Positions 16,277-25,005 of a stretch of DNA of 64,000 nt are shown one piece after another. The notes beneath the pieces are model-generated. The model searched no databases. It had not been told where the DNA came from and saw nothing but the letters and a program-made list of their open reading frames with translations. Source of the stretch: Anaerolineales bacterium (lineage in GTDB: Bacteria > Chloroflexota > Anaerolineae > Anaerolineales > Villigracilaceae). Location of the stretch: assembly GCA_020851785.1 (NCBI GenBank), contig JADZCC010000081.1:37944-101943 (forward strand), read 5' to 3'. The number at the start of each line of letters is the position of its first letter. Position 1 is the stretch's first letter. Made by a program: the position numbers and the translations under genes.

Positions 16277-17404
16277 TTAGGGTCTTTTACCCAAAGTGAT
16301 TTGTAAATCCGCTGATTCTGCGCCGCGCAAGACGGTGAGCGTAACGACGTCTCCGGGGCCTTTGTTGGTGATCAGGTAGGAGAGCAATTCGTCGAAGGTG
16401 CGCACGGGGCGGCCGTCAATCGCGGTGATTAAATCGCCTCCGGCGGGCAGGCCCGCCAGGCTGGTTTCCTGCGTTCCCGCTTTTACGCCCGCCTGATCCG
16501 CCGGACTGCCAGCGGCGACTTTCGTGACGTACGCGCCAGTATATTGCTTGAGCTTCAAGGCTTCCACCATCTCCAGCGTTAAGGAGTTGATTGAGGAAAT
16601 GCCGAGATAGGGATAATCATATTTGCCGTCTTTGATCAAAGTAGGCGTGACGCGTTTGACGATGTTCACCGAAACCGCAAAGCCAATGCCGGAGTTGGTC
16701 GGCTGGCCGTTGGCGTTGGAGTTGTTGCTGATGATGGCGCGGTTCACGCCGACGACTTCGCCATTCAGGTTGAAGAGCGGTCCGCCGGAGTTGCCGGGGT
16801 TAATCGCCGCGTCGGTTTGGATGATGTCGCCAGCCGTGAAGATGCCGCCATCCGGGCTTTGGTGCGCGGAATCCAGCGTGCGGCCCACCGCCGAAACGAT
16901 GCCCACCGTCATGGTGGTGTTTAAGCCAAACGGGTTGCCAATGGCAATGACAGTCTGACCCACCTTCAGCGCGCTTGAATCGCCGAGCGGAACGGGATGC
17001 AGTTCTTCAGCGGGCGCATCCACTTTCACGACGGCGATGTCTGAGTCCAAATCCGTCCCAATCACCGTGCCGTAACTCATAAAGCCGGAGGTGAAACGCA
17101 CTTCAATGGTCTTTGCGCCTTCGACCACATGATAGTTGGTGATGATGTGTCCGGCGTCGTCGTAGACGAACCCACTTCCCTGACCCTGATCGGTGATGAT
17201 CGCCACCGTGCCCGGGCTGACGCGTTCGTACAAAGCCACCAACGCATCCTGATTTTCAGTTGGGTTTTGTGAAGTTCCGGCGTTTGGCACAACCGTCGGA
17301 ATGCTGGCAATCGGCGTGGAAGGCGGCGCGTTGTTGAATGAGGCGCGGCAGGCTAAAACAGCCAAAGTTAAAACAATCAACGCAGATAAACTTTTCTTGT
17401 TCAT
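16277..17404 (-). CDS. HtrA/DegP-like serine protease, lipoprotein, with PDZ domain
   Basis: A 375-residue secreted trypsin-like protease/chaperone for damaged envelope proteins. A lipoprotein signal ends at Cys19 (LAVLAC), then a Pro-rich linker, the protease domain (about 55-260) and one PDZ domain (about 270-370). The triad is His92 (TNYHVVEG), Asp122 (DLDSDIAVV) and Ser207 (NPGNSGGPL). One PDZ places it with DegS-like or single-PDZ HtrA proteins. The ATG has AGGAG at good spacing and lies 15 bases after the dnaJ-like stop, so both are one operon, a stress pairing that makes sense. Confidence 0.93.
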   Translation of the reverse strand: MNKKSLSALIVLTLAVLACRASFNNAPPSTPIASIPTVVPNAGTSQNPTENQDALVALYERVSPGTVAIITDQGQGSGFVYDDAGHIITNYHVVEGAKTIEVRFTSGFMSYGTVIGTDLDSDIAVVKVDAPAEELHPVPLGDSSALKVGQTVIAIGNPFGLNTTMTVGIVSAVGRTLDSAHQSPDGGIFTAGDIIQTDAAINPGNSGGPLFNLNGEVVGVNRAIISNNSNANGQPTNSGIGFAVSVNIVKRVTPTLIKDGKYDYPYLGISSINSLTLEMVEALKLKQYTGAYVTKVAAGSPADQAGVKAGTQETSLAGLPAGGDLITAIDGRPVRTFDELLSYLITNKGPGDVVTLTVLRGAESADLQITLGKRP

Positions 17405-17419
17405 GCGAATCTCCTGAAT

Positions 17420-18322
17420 TTAAAACTTAATGCGAGCGGCTTCTTCGAGCAATTCCCTCTGTTTTGTGGAAAGGTATTTTGGAATTTGCACTTTCAATTT
17501 AACGAACAAATCGCCTTTGGTTTTGGCGTCTTTGAGGTGCGGCATGCCGCGCCCGGCCAAACGAAAGACGACTTCCGGCTGGGTTCCAGCGGGGACGTTT
17601 AATTTGACTTTGCCGGTTGGCGTTTCCACGTCGGCATCGCCGCCGAGAATTAAGGTGAAGACGTCCACATGCGCGGTGGTGGTGAGATCGTAGCCATTGA
17701 TTTCAAAGCGCGCATCTTCGGCAATGTTGATGATCAGATATAAATCGCTTCCATCTGGGCCCGCGCCTGCCACCCGGACCTTTGAACCGACCTTCACCCC
17801 GGCCGGGATGCGTACCTGTAACTTCCTCGCGCTCGTTTGCAGTTGGCGGGTTGTGCCGTGATAGGCTTCTTCCAGCGTAATTTCAGCTTCCTGTTGATAG
17901 CCCTGTGGGGCGTTGTTGCGAATGGAAGAGCGCATGGCCTCGCCGAACATCATCCGAAAGAAATCGGAGAAACCGCCCACGCCGCCGCTCCCGCCGCCAA
18001 AGGGATTGCCCGTGGAATAATTTGCCCCGCCTTGGCCGCCTTGCTGAAACCAATCATCCCATTGAAAATCCTGCGCTTTGCCGCCGCCTGTCCGAAAGTT
18101 GGAGTAGGCACTGCCGAGTTGGTCGTACTTGGCGCGTTTTTGCTCGTCGCTTAAGACCTGATAGGCCTCGTTGATTTCTTTGAATTTATCTTCGGCTTTT
18201 TTATCGCCCTGATTTTTATCGGGGTGGTATTTCATGGCCAGTTTGCGATAGGCCGAGCGAATTTCGTCCGCGCTGGCTTTACGTTCCACGCCGAGGATCT
18301 TGTAATAATCTTTATAATCCAT
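17420..18322 (-). CDS. DnaJ/CbpA-type co-chaperone
   Basis: A 300-residue J-protein that stimulates DnaK. The J domain is residues 1-70 with the HPD motif in MKYHPDKNQ, then a Gly/Phe-rich linker ([20 protein letters not shown]) and the two C-terminal substrate-binding domains. The zinc-finger domain of DnaJ is absent, so it is CbpA-like. I choose the start at 18322 ([11 protein letters not shown]), the usual N-terminus; an ATG five codons upstream is also possible. It is the first gene of the operon with htrA. Confidence 0.88.
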   Translation of the reverse strand: MDYKDYYKILGVERKASADEIRSAYRKLAMKYHPDKNQGDKKAEDKFKEINEAYQVLSDEQKRAKYDQLGSAYSNFRTGGGKAQDFQWDDWFQQGGQGGANYSTGNPFGGGSGGVGGFSDFFRMMFGEAMRSSIRNNAPQGYQQEAEITLEEAYHGTTRQLQTSARKLQVRIPAGVKVGSKVRVAGAGPDGSDLYLIINIAEDARFEINGYDLTTTAHVDVFTLILGGDADVETPTGKVKLNVPAGTQPEVVFRLAGRGMPHLKDAKTKGDLFVKLKVQIPKYLSTKQRELLEEAARIKF

Positions 18323-18401
18323 AGCCGCTATTTTCATCCAGTTGGGGGAGGGAAGTCAAGCGCCAAAAGGGGCTACTAACACAACTCTAACCTAAGCCCT
18401 T

Positions 18402-18407
18402 TATAAT
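18402..18407 (+). promoter_or_regulatory. Candidate -10 box for ferritin
   Basis: TATAAT, 32 bases before the ferritin ATG. No convincing -35 and no recognisable Fur site. Confidence 0.4.
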
Positions 18408-18439
18408 AGACTTCTTTAGAAAACCGATAAGGAGTTCTC

Positions 18440-18934
18440 ATGTTAATCAGCCAAAAACTTAACCAGTTCATTAATCAACAAATTGCGAATGAATATGGCG
18501 CGTCCCTGCAATACTTAAGCATTGCCGGATATTTTCAAACGCAAAAATTGAGTCTGCTTTCCAAATTGTTCTTTGAACAGGCGGACGAAGAAAAGGAACA
18601 CGCCCTCAAATTTGTGCATTATGTTTTGGATACGCAAGGCGCGCTGGAAATTCCGGCGGTGGCCGCGCCCAAGCCAACCTTTGCCTCGGCCGAAGAAGCC
18701 GTAGCGGCGGCCCTGACCTGGGAGAAAGAAGTGACCGCGCAAATTAAAAACCTGATGGACCTGGCCGTGGCCGATAACGATTATCTGGCTCAAAACTTTT
18801 TGCAATGGTACATTGACGAGCAGTTGGAAGAGATTAATAAGATGGATCAACTCCTCAGCGTGGTGCGCCGCGCTGGCGAAAAGAATCTGCTGATGGTTGA
18901 GGCTTATCTCGTGCATACCGCCAAAGCGGATTAA
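18440..18934 (+). CDS. ftn: Bacterial ferritin, non-heme
   Basis: A 164-residue four-helix ferritin that oxidises Fe2+ and stores iron in a 24-mer. The ferroxidase residues are in place: Glu18 in QQIANEYGASLQYL, EQADEEKEHALKF (Glu and His), and the third-helix Glu near ALTWEKEVTAQ with QWYIDEQLEEINKM supplying the last. It lacks the heme-ligand Met of bacterioferritin. AAGGAG precedes the ATG. The LOG-family gene follows 12 bases later on the same strand. Confidence 0.93.
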   Translation: MLISQKLNQFINQQIANEYGASLQYLSIAGYFQTQKLSLLSKLFFEQADEEKEHALKFVHYVLDTQGALEIPAVAAPKPTFASAEEAVAAALTWEKEVTAQIKNLMDLAVADNDYLAQNFLQWYIDEQLEEINKMDQLLSVVRRAGEKNLLMVEAYLVHTAKAD

Positions 18935-18946
18935 GCGGGCGACTGC

Positions 18947-19528
18947 ATGAAATCCATTTGCGTTTTTTGCGGCTCCTCGGACGCCGTCCACGCGGACTAT
19001 AAGGCCGCCGCGTTTCAAACGGGCGTCACGCTCGCGCAGAGCGGCATCCGTTTGGTGTATGGCGGCGGTAAAACCGGGTTGATGGGCGCCGTGGCAAACG
19101 GCGCTTTATCGCTGGGCGGGGAGGTGATCGGCGTGACGATTCCTTCCATGAATACGATGGCGTTTGCCCATGCGGATTTGACGCGCACGGAAGTCACTCC
19201 CAACATGCACGCGCGCAAAGCTCGAATGCACGAATTGGCCGAAGGCTATATTGCCTTGCCCGGCGGGTTTGGCACCTGGGACGAATTGTTTGAAACCATT
19301 ACCTGGGCCCAAACCGGCGCGCACGAAAAGCCGGTGGGCTTATTAAATGTAAGGGAATATTACAGCCCTTTGCTTTCTGCGATGGATCATGCGGTGGAGG
19401 AGGGTTTTGTGTTTGCCGAACATCGCCGCGCGGTGTTTAGCGAAGTTAATCCGCAGGCGCTTTTGGCTTTGATGCAACAATATCAATACCCTCATGCGGC
19501 AGTCAAGCGCTGGATGAAAGCAGAGTAA
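18947..19528 (+). CDS. LOG-family protein (TIGR00730), cytokinin-type nucleoside 5'-monophosphate phosphoribohydrolase
   Basis: A 193-residue Rossmann-like protein of the LOG (Lonely Guy) family. The signature LPGGFGTWDELFE and the N-terminal ICVFCGSSDA and VYGGGKTGLMGAVA are complete; enzymes of the family split nucleoside monophosphates into base and ribose 5-phosphate. Whether it acts on cytokinins or plain AMP cannot be told. It follows ferritin by 12 bases with no promoter between. Its TAA stop is immediately followed by the structured repeat at 19529. Confidence 0.9.
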   Translation: MKSICVFCGSSDAVHADYKAAAFQTGVTLAQSGIRLVYGGGKTGLMGAVANGALSLGGEVIGVTIPSMNTMAFAHADLTRTEVTPNMHARKARMHELAEGYIALPGGFGTWDELFETITWAQTGAHEKPVGLLNVREYYSPLLSAMDHAVEEGFVFAEHRRAVFSEVNPQALLALMQQYQYPHAAVKRWMKAE

Positions 19529-19627
19529 ATTCTCCCTCACCCTAACCCTCTCCCAAAGGGAGAGGGGACTCCCTTCTCCGCTGGGACGTGTGCCCGAAAG
19601 GGTAGAAGGGCTGGGGATGAGGGAATT
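19529..19627. repeat. MITE/REP-like structured repeat, copy 2
   Basis: This copy has the CCCTCACCCTAACCCTCTCC core, its inverse, and the GGGACGTGTGCCC sub-block seen in copies 3 and 4, but ends in AAATTC/GAATTT instead of the CACCTTACGC termini. It fills the whole gap between two convergent genes. Its outer TAAA/TTTA bases lie at both stop codons. Confidence 0.75.
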
Positions 19628-20371
19628 TTATAACGTCAAAATAATCGGCCCGTCTTTGGTGACGACGACGGTATGTTCAAACTGGGCGGCGAGGGTTTTA
19701 TCAATCGTCTGAAGCGACCAGCGGTCGCGCTTTTCCACGACGTGGCCTTTGCCGGTGGTGAGGAAAGGCTCAATGGCCAGGACCGTGCCTTCAGTCAGAA
19801 TGCGGCGATCTTGTGGGTTATGAAAATTGAAGACTTCGTGCGGCTCTTCATGTAATTTGCGCCCAATGCCATGTCCGGTCAAATCATAAATCACGTTGTA
19901 GCCGTGACGCGCGGCTTCCTCCTGCACAGTTTGGCCAATGTTGTTTAAGCGCTGGCCCACCTGGGCGGCCTGAATGGCTTTTTGCAAAGCGAATTGCGTG
20001 GCCGCGAGCAGGCTTTCAACTTCCGGCGTGGACTGGCCGACCGTGAGCGAAGCGCCGGTATCGGCAAAATAACCGTCCAGTTCAGCGGAAACGTCTATGT
20101 TGATCAGGTCGCCTGTTTTTAGAACGGTTTGGTTTGGAATGCCATGCGCGATGACGGGGGAAATGCTAATGCAAGTTGCGCCCGGAAATTTATACATCGC
20201 TTGCGGCGCAGAAACGGCGCCGGCTTTTTTTAGAAACTCGCTTCCAACTTCGTCCAGTTCGGCAGTGGTCACGCCGGGTTGAACGCGCTCCATCATGGCT
20301 TTGAGCGCGCCCGCCACCACGCGCCCGGCGGCTTTGAGGTATTGAATATCTTCTTTTGTAGCTCCGGTCAT
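19628..20371 (-). CDS. map: Methionine aminopeptidase, type I
   Basis: A 247-residue dinuclear metalloenzyme that removes N-terminal Met from new proteins. The pita-bread fold ligands are visible: Asp in NIDVSAELDGYFADTGA (two Asp), His in DLTGHGIGRKLHEEP, Glu in VLAIEPF and Glu in FEHTVVV. It starts directly after the stop of the DinB-like gene (TAA then ATG), so the two are coupled. It ends at a repeat element shared with the convergent LOG-family gene. Confidence 0.96.
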   Translation of the reverse strand: MTGATKEDIQYLKAAGRVVAGALKAMMERVQPGVTTAELDEVGSEFLKKAGAVSAPQAMYKFPGATCISISPVIAHGIPNQTVLKTGDLINIDVSAELDGYFADTGASLTVGQSTPEVESLLAATQFALQKAIQAAQVGQRLNNIGQTVQEEAARHGYNVIYDLTGHGIGRKLHEEPHEVFNFHNPQDRRILTEGTVLAIEPFLTTGKGHVVEKRDRWSLQTIDKTLAAQFEHTVVVTKDGPIILTL

Positions 20372-20875
20372 TTATTTTCCCAGTTCTCTTTCAATCGTCT
20401 CGCGATGTTCTTTGAAATGTTCGCTCGTATCGCCCAACACCCATAGCAAGATGGGATTCTTTTCCGGGTCATCTGCGTGACGCGGCTTTAACAACGCTTC
20501 ATAACTCATAGACTCCAGCCGCGCCTCTACCTGACCGTAAGCCTGATTCAGCTTCTTCAGCATTTCTTTGCGCGTCAGGTTTTTATTCTTCTCAAATAAA
20601 ATCGGATTGATTAATTCAATTTCCCAGGCGGGCAATTGCGCTTGGGTTACGCCAATCACGTCGTGCGGGGCGCGTTGATCCAGGTGATAGCCCAATAAAA
20701 TATTCAGCCATTCTGCTAAATGCGCCAAATTATCTTTGGGCGACCAGCCTCCAGAATCGGGCTGGGTCATTTGCGCGTCGGTCAAAGAGTCGGCCAAGTC
20801 TATTAATAGCTTCCACTCTTTTTTTATTTCGGTCATCAATTCTGACTTGTTGCTGGGCATCCATTGTTCTGTCAT
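20372..20875 (-). CDS. DinB-like/ClbS-DfsB family four-helix protein
   Basis: A 167-residue protein matching the ClbS/DfsB branch of the DinB superfamily: an N-terminal helix with the typical SNKSELMTEIKKEWKLLIDLA, GGWSPKDNLAHLAEWLNILLGY with the metal-type His, and DTSEHFKEHRETIE with two further His. Known members protect against colibactin or act in damage responses; here the role is unknown. It lies between the peptidase E-like gene (10 bases upstream) and map (touching), on one strand. Confidence 0.75.
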   Translation of the reverse strand: MTEQWMPSNKSELMTEIKKEWKLLIDLADSLTDAQMTQPDSGGWSPKDNLAHLAEWLNILLGYHLDQRAPHDVIGVTQAQLPAWEIELINPILFEKNKNLTRKEMLKKLNQAYGQVEARLESMSYEALLKPRHADDPEKNPILLWVLGDTSEHFKEHRETIERELGK

Positions 20876-20885
20876 CTTGTTGATC

Positions 20886-21575
20886 CTATACTTTAATCAG
20901 CTGACCTTCTTCGAGTTTTTCTTTTTCTTCATCTTTGCGCCAGAGATAGGCTTCGCCGCGCACTAAAGTAGTTTTTGTTCCTTCTACTTTGAGATAAGCG
21001 TTATCGCACAGCATCAAAATCGGGTTGTCGTTGAAGAAGTAATAATCCTGTAACCATTCGTCTTTGACGGATTGCCCGTGCGCGTCCAAGGGGTAATGGC
21101 AGGAGAAATTAAACGGAGAAACATTCAACCCCTCAAAGAAATTTGTGCCAACGGTGTTCATATCATACGAGCTTAAGATATTTGGTCCGCAAATCATGGC
21201 TCCGGCGCTGAAGGCCACCAAGGGCAAACCGGCTTGAATCTTTTTCTTCAAATACGGCATGATTCCACTGGCGTGCAGGCGATGATTAAGGAGAAAGGTG
21301 TTTCCGCCGGAAATGTAAACCACAGAACAATCGCGCAGAACCGCCTCAATCTCTTTTTGCGACATCAATTCCGCGCTAATATTCTCGACGCGCCCCAAAT
21401 TTTTGAAAGAGGCTTTTGTCACTTCCAGCCAACGCTCGGCATATAAAGAAGCGAGCGGCAGAAAAGCGACGGTGGGATCGTCTTTCTTTTCAAGGTACGG
21501 ACGGCAGGCTTCAACGATATAGCGAATATCCATTTTGCCGGGCACAGAGAAGAGGTGTAGGTTAAGCGGAGACAT
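20886..21575 (-). CDS. Peptidase E-like (S51) / class I glutamine amidotransferase-like protein
   Basis: A 229-residue protein with the peptidase E (alpha-aspartyl dipeptidase) fold. The SGGNTFLL motif and the nucleophile elbow VAFSAGAMICGP (Ser) are present, and a His follows in FSCHYPLDAHG. Family members cut Asp-X dipeptides or are cyanophycinase relatives; the specificity here is unclear. TACAAT lies six bases before the ATG and no ribosome site is seen, so the message may be leaderless. It is the first gene of a three-gene operon with the DinB-like gene and map. Confidence 0.8.
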   Translation of the reverse strand: MSPLNLHLFSVPGKMDIRYIVEACRPYLEKKDDPTVAFLPLASLYAERWLEVTKASFKNLGRVENISAELMSQKEIEAVLRDCSVVYISGGNTFLLNHRLHASGIMPYLKKKIQAGLPLVAFSAGAMICGPNILSSYDMNTVGTNFFEGLNVSPFNFSCHYPLDAHGQSVKDEWLQDYYFFNDNPILMLCDNAYLKVEGTKTTLVRGEAYLWRKDEEKEKLEEGQLIKV

Positions 21576-21602
21576 TTGGAAATTGTATCAAAAGAAATCG
21601 CC

Positions 21603-21666
21603 ACTTGAACCTTCAACCTTGAACCTTCAACCTTCAACCTGTAACTTTCACCCTTCGCCCTTCAAC
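21603..21666. repeat. Degenerate simple repeat (TTCAACC/TTGAACC words)
   Basis: A run of near-tandem 7-8 base words on the + strand such as CCTTCAACCTTGAACCTT, continuing more loosely through CTGTAACTTTCACCCTTCG. It fills the gap between the peptidase E-like gene and tmk and reaches into the last codons of tmk. Confidence 0.7.
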
Positions 21667-22271
21667 CTTTCCATCACCACTCGCTTTAATTCGGCTTGCG
21701 CCGCTTCCCAGGGTTGGTCGGAATTGACCACCACCCAGCGCTTCGGCTCTTGCTTGACCATTTCCAAATATCCCGCGCGGACTCTTCTGTGAAATTCAAC
21801 CGTGTAAGCGTCCATCCGATTCCATTCCACTTCATTTTGAGTTTTACGTTTCAGGCCTACTTCAACCTCTAAATCGAGCAAAATCGTTAAGTCCGGGGTT
21901 AACCCGCCAGTGGCATATTTGACCAAAGCGCGAATCTCATCTAAGTTTTGTTGATGTCCATAGCCTTGATAAGCAATCGTCGAATCGTAATATCGATCTG
22001 ATATGACAATTTCTTTATCTGCCAATCTCGGCTTGATAACTTGCTCCACAATTTGAGCGCGTGCGGATTGATATAACAAGGTTTCTGTTCGTGGGTGCAT
22101 CTCTGCATTTTTCATATCATGCAATACATCCCGAATCTGCTCGCTGATTGATGTGCCGCCCGGCTCGCGGGTGGGGAATACAACATGTCCTTGCTCGCGC
22201 AAGTATTCCACAAGATGGGGGAGATGAGATGTTTTGCCAGAACCTTCGGGGCCTTCGAGTGTGATGAACAT
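21648..22271 (-). CDS. tmk: Thymidylate kinase
   Basis: A 207-residue dTMP kinase making dTDP. The P-loop EGPEGSGKTS, the DR(Y/H) motif in VISDRYYDSTIAYQGYG and the TREPGGT motif are all present; the LID is Arg-poor. Frames can start at 22298, 22274 or 22271. I prefer 22271 (MFITLEGPEG) because it matches the family and TATACT ends six bases before it. The C-terminus ends VMERLKGEG, encoded within a simple-repeat tract, which may have replaced the original tail. Confidence 0.9.
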   Translation of the reverse strand: MFITLEGPEGSGKTSHLPHLVEYLREQGHVVFPTREPGGTSISEQIRDVLHDMKNAEMHPRTETLLYQSARAQIVEQVIKPRLADKEIVISDRYYDSTIAYQGYGHQQNLDEIRALVKYATGGLTPDLTILLDLEVEVGLKRKTQNEVEWNRMDAYTVEFHRRVRAGYLEMVKQEPKRWVVVNSDQPWEAAQAELKRVVMERLKGEG

Positions 22272-22302
22272 CATGGAAGTATAAAGGTATATCGGCATAA
22301 AT

Positions 22303-22341
22303 GTAAACAGGTAAACAAGTTTTTCAAAACCTGTTTACCTG
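22303..22341. repeat. Short palindromic simple repeat (GTAAACAGG words)
   Basis: CAGGTAAACA (22308-22317) and its inverse TGTTTACCTG (22332-22341), with a partial direct duplication GTAAACAG at 22303. It lies between tmk and the R3H gene. The sequence looks like a degenerate simple repeat more than a terminator. Confidence 0.5.
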
Positions 22342-22372
22342 TCCACTTGCTTACTGCCTACTACTTACTTTC

Positions 22373-23962
22373 TCATTCTCTAAAAATTCTCACATGCCGA
22401 CGCGGTTCTTTTCCGTAGGAGTGGCTGACCAGTTCCGCAGTGCGCGCCATTTCGTGCTGTAACCTTCTCACCAGTGAGGGGCCGGGCGGTAAATCCACCC
22501 AGCGTTCGCCGTTCAACACGGCTTCAATCGCTTCTTTGGTCTGATCGCGGACGTGATCCATGCTGTCGTGAACGTGGCGCTGGTCGGCGAGGTTGTATAA
22601 ATCGCCGAGGAATTGCTCCACTTGGGCCACGGTGTTGGCGCGCAACACGTAAATGGGCAGGCCGCGTTGTTCGGCCTCGATGACGGTTTGTTCGCGGTTG
22701 CGATAATAGGTCCGCAAGGTCACCAGCACGTTGGCTTCGTTTACATCGGTCACCACCGCGGCAGGCAGGCCGAGTCTTTTGGCGGCTTGTTGCAGGCGAT
22801 TGCGGGCCACGCCGTAGGCGTACACGCGCATGGGTTGTAATTTTGCGCCGGGCGTTGGGGGCGCCGTTTGCACGGGCTGAGTCGCAACCTCTTCGGAGGC
22901 CGGGGCAGGCGTCCGCGAGCGACGTGGCGTTTTCGTTTCCACTTTTGTGGTTTGCTTGGGCGGCGGCGCTTTTTCGATCAGCACTTCGCCTTTTTCGTCC
23001 ACGCGGCGCACTTCTGGCGCAATCGGTGTTTCGCGCAGGAGCGAATCCACGGCGGACATGATGTCGAGATGAATGGCGAAGCGCTCGCGATGTTGGATTT
23101 CGATCAACACGTCGAAGGTGGGGGGAGCGCGTCTTTCCAAAACTGTTTTCTGGGTGCCGCGCCGACGGGCTTCCTCGTCTGAAAGCGTGACCGCTTCAAT
23201 GCCGCCGACGAGGTCGCTTAAGGTGGGGTTGAGCAGGAGGTTTTCGAGCGTTTGTCCGTGCGCCGTGCCGATGAGTTGTACGCCGCGCTCTGCAATTGTA
23301 CGGGCGGCCAGGGCTTCCAACTCGCGCCCAATTTCGTCAATGACGATGACTTCCGGGTTGTGGTTTTCTACGGCTTCGATCATCACTTCATGTTGAAGCA
23401 TGGGTTCGCGCACTTGCATGCGGCGGGCTTTGCCCACCGCCGGGTGCGGCACGTCGCCGTCGCCGCCGATTTCGTTGGAGGTATCCACAATGACCACGCG
23501 CTTGTTTTCGGCGAGGATGCGCGCCGCTTCGCGGAGCATGGTGGTTTTGCCCACGCCCGGCCGTCCTAAAATTAAAACGGACTTGCCGGATTCGATAATG
23601 TCGCGGATGATCTCCACGGTGCCATAGACCGCCCGGCCTACGCGGCAGGTGAGTCCCACGACCGCGCCGCGCCGATTGCGGATGGCCGAGATGCGGTGAA
23701 GCGTGCGCTCCATTCCGGCGCGGTTGTCCGCGTCAAAGTTGCCAATCCGCTCGGTGACGTGGTCAATGTCGGTGCGGGTGATTTCTTTTTCCGCGAGGAT
23801 GATTTCGCCTTCGACATATCGTGCGGCGGGCTGGCGCCCCAGATCAATGACGATTTCGATCAGTTTGTCGCTGTGGTTGGCTTTTTCAACAGCGTGGCGA
23901 ATATTGGTGGGGAGGACGTCTAAAAGCGCGTCCAGATCGTCTGTAATGCGATGTTGAGTCAT
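22373..23962 (-). CDS. R3H-domain AAA-type ATPase (SpoIIIAA/Ycf45-like)
   Basis: A 529-residue protein. An N-terminal SpoIIIAA-like ATPase domain has Walker [10 protein letters not shown] (about residue 132), Walker [13 protein letters not shown] and the [14 protein letters not shown] segment usual for the family. A Pro/Lys-rich linker (about 320-370) leads to a second part and a C-terminal R3H domain ([20 protein letters not shown]) that binds single-stranded nucleic acid. Relatives occur in cyanobacteria, plastids (Ycf45) and Firmicutes; their precise job is not established. It has a 5' leader of about 240 bases with its own promoter. Confidence 0.85.
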   Translation of the reverse strand: MTQHRITDDLDALLDVLPTNIRHAVEKANHSDKLIEIVIDLGRQPAARYVEGEIILAEKEITRTDIDHVTERIGNFDADNRAGMERTLHRISAIRNRRGAVVGLTCRVGRAVYGTVEIIRDIIESGKSVLILGRPGVGKTTMLREAARILAENKRVVIVDTSNEIGGDGDVPHPAVGKARRMQVREPMLQHEVMIEAVENHNPEVIVIDEIGRELEALAARTIAERGVQLIGTAHGQTLENLLLNPTLSDLVGGIEAVTLSDEEARRRGTQKTVLERRAPPTFDVLIEIQHRERFAIHLDIMSAVDSLLRETPIAPEVRRVDEKGEVLIEKAPPPKQTTKVETKTPRRSRTPAPASEEVATQPVQTAPPTPGAKLQPMRVYAYGVARNRLQQAAKRLGLPAAVVTDVNEANVLVTLRTYYRNREQTVIEAEQRGLPIYVLRANTVAQVEQFLGDLYNLADQRHVHDSMDHVRDQTKEAIEAVLNGERWVDLPPGPSLVRRLQHEMARTAELVSHSYGKEPRRHVRIFRE

Positions 23963-24427
23963 AAGGTTTTTTTAAGTTTCAAATTGCGCGTCAGGTATCA
24001 AGCGACGCTGAATCAATCAAAGGAAGTTGAAACCGGTTGTGCCGCGCAGGAGTGCGCGAAACACGTTGCAGGGTCAAGTCGTTAGGGGAGGGGGAATTTG
24101 AGCATGGGGACGCACCGCCTTTAACAGAGGATGTCACGTTGATTAAGATGTCACGTTTCGCGCGCTGAGAGGCGCCCGTTCCGCTCAGCGTGAAGTGGCG
24201 TTACGTGCAGGGCTATTATAGCAGGCCGGCGGCCGGGGAAAAGTTGCCGTTTTGGGTTAATGGCTTAAAAACCTTTCAGGGTAAGGCGATCTGCCCCTGA
24301 CTTTTGGGGCTTGAAACCGATTTTGAATCGTGATATAGTATGCGCGTTTTTCTGGAGAAGCCAGAAATTTTTTATTTCATTGCACCCCTGTCAAGAGGTG
24401 CAAAATTCTATCTAGCAGGGTAAACTT
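23963..24427. other. Intergenic region with divergent promoters and repeats
   Basis: A 465-bp gap between the divergent R3H ATPase gene and greA. It holds a minus-strand -10 box TATAAT (24220-24215) for the R3H gene, a CGCGCA-GGAG-TGCGCG hairpin (24043-24058), two direct copies of GATGTCACGTT (24130-24140 and 24147-24157) and the greA promoter. No reading frame or known RNA family is supported. Confidence 0.6.
24311..24339 (+). promoter_or_regulatory. Promoter of greA
   Basis: TTGAAA (24311-24316), a 17-base spacer and TATAGT (24334-24339), giving a leader of about 80 bases before greA. Confidence 0.75.
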
Positions 24428-24898
24428 ATGCCTACCAATTTCCTGACTAAAGAGGGCTCTCAAAAGCTTCAAGAGGAACTGGACTACTTGCGAACCGCCA
24501 AGCGGCAGGAAGTTGCCGAACGCCTGCACGAAGCGATGGAAGGCGGGGAACTGATCGAAAATGCGGAATATGAAGCCGCCAAAAATGAGCAGGCTTTTGT
24601 CGAGGGGCGCATTCAAGAATTGGAAGTCCTCCTGGCTACCGCCCAAATCATCGAAGAAAATCACAAAACCAAAAAGAACGACGCCATTCAAGTCGGCTCC
24701 AAAGTGACCATCAAGGAAGGCAATTTTGAAGCGGAGACGTTCACGATTGTGGGCGCGGCGGAAGCCAACCCACGCGAAGGCAAAATCTCCAACGAATCGC
24801 CAATTGGTAAGGCCATCCTAAGCCACAAGCTGGGTGACGTGGTTAAGGTCGAAACCCCCGGCGGCACCTACAACGTTAAGATCATCAAGGTTGGCTAA
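24428..24898 (+). CDS. greA: Transcription elongation factor GreA
   Basis: A 156-residue Gre factor that rescues backtracked RNA polymerase by stimulating transcript cleavage. The N-terminal coiled coil (about 1-75) has the acidic tip GGELIENAEYEAAKNEQAF, and the C-terminal globular domain contains NPREGKISNESPIGKAILSHKLGD, both typical. Full family length. A good promoter and a strong terminator frame it as a single-gene unit. Confidence 0.97.
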   Translation: MPTNFLTKEGSQKLQEELDYLRTAKRQEVAERLHEAMEGGELIENAEYEAAKNEQAFVEGRIQELEVLLATAQIIEENHKTKKNDAIQVGSKVTIKEGNFEAETFTIVGAAEANPREGKISNESPIGKAILSHKLGDVVKVETPGGTYNVKIIKVG

Positions 24899-24918
24899 GA
24901 CTACAGGACGCGCTCCCC

Positions 24919-24960
24919 AAGCCCCGCGTGCCTGAGTTTTGGCTTGCGGGGCTTTTTTTA
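24919..24960 (+). terminator. Terminator of greA
   Basis: AAGCCCCGC pairs with GCGGGGCTT, extended by GCC/GGC closer to the loop, and a T-run follows. A TATAAT (24963-24968) that may serve lysS begins right after it. Confidence 0.9.
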
Positions 24961-25005
24961 TTTATAATAGGCGACAATCACCTTTACCCCAAATAGGATT
25001 TCCGC

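Noticed and set aside
22373..23962. Several frames of 70-107 codons on the + strand opposite the R3H ATPase gene
   Set aside because: They are antisense to strongly conserved sequence, with Arg-rich, family-less products.
23963..24230. A 6S RNA, SRP RNA or known riboswitch in the R3H leader
   Set aside because: No conserved core of these families is present; only a short hairpin and direct repeats can be shown.
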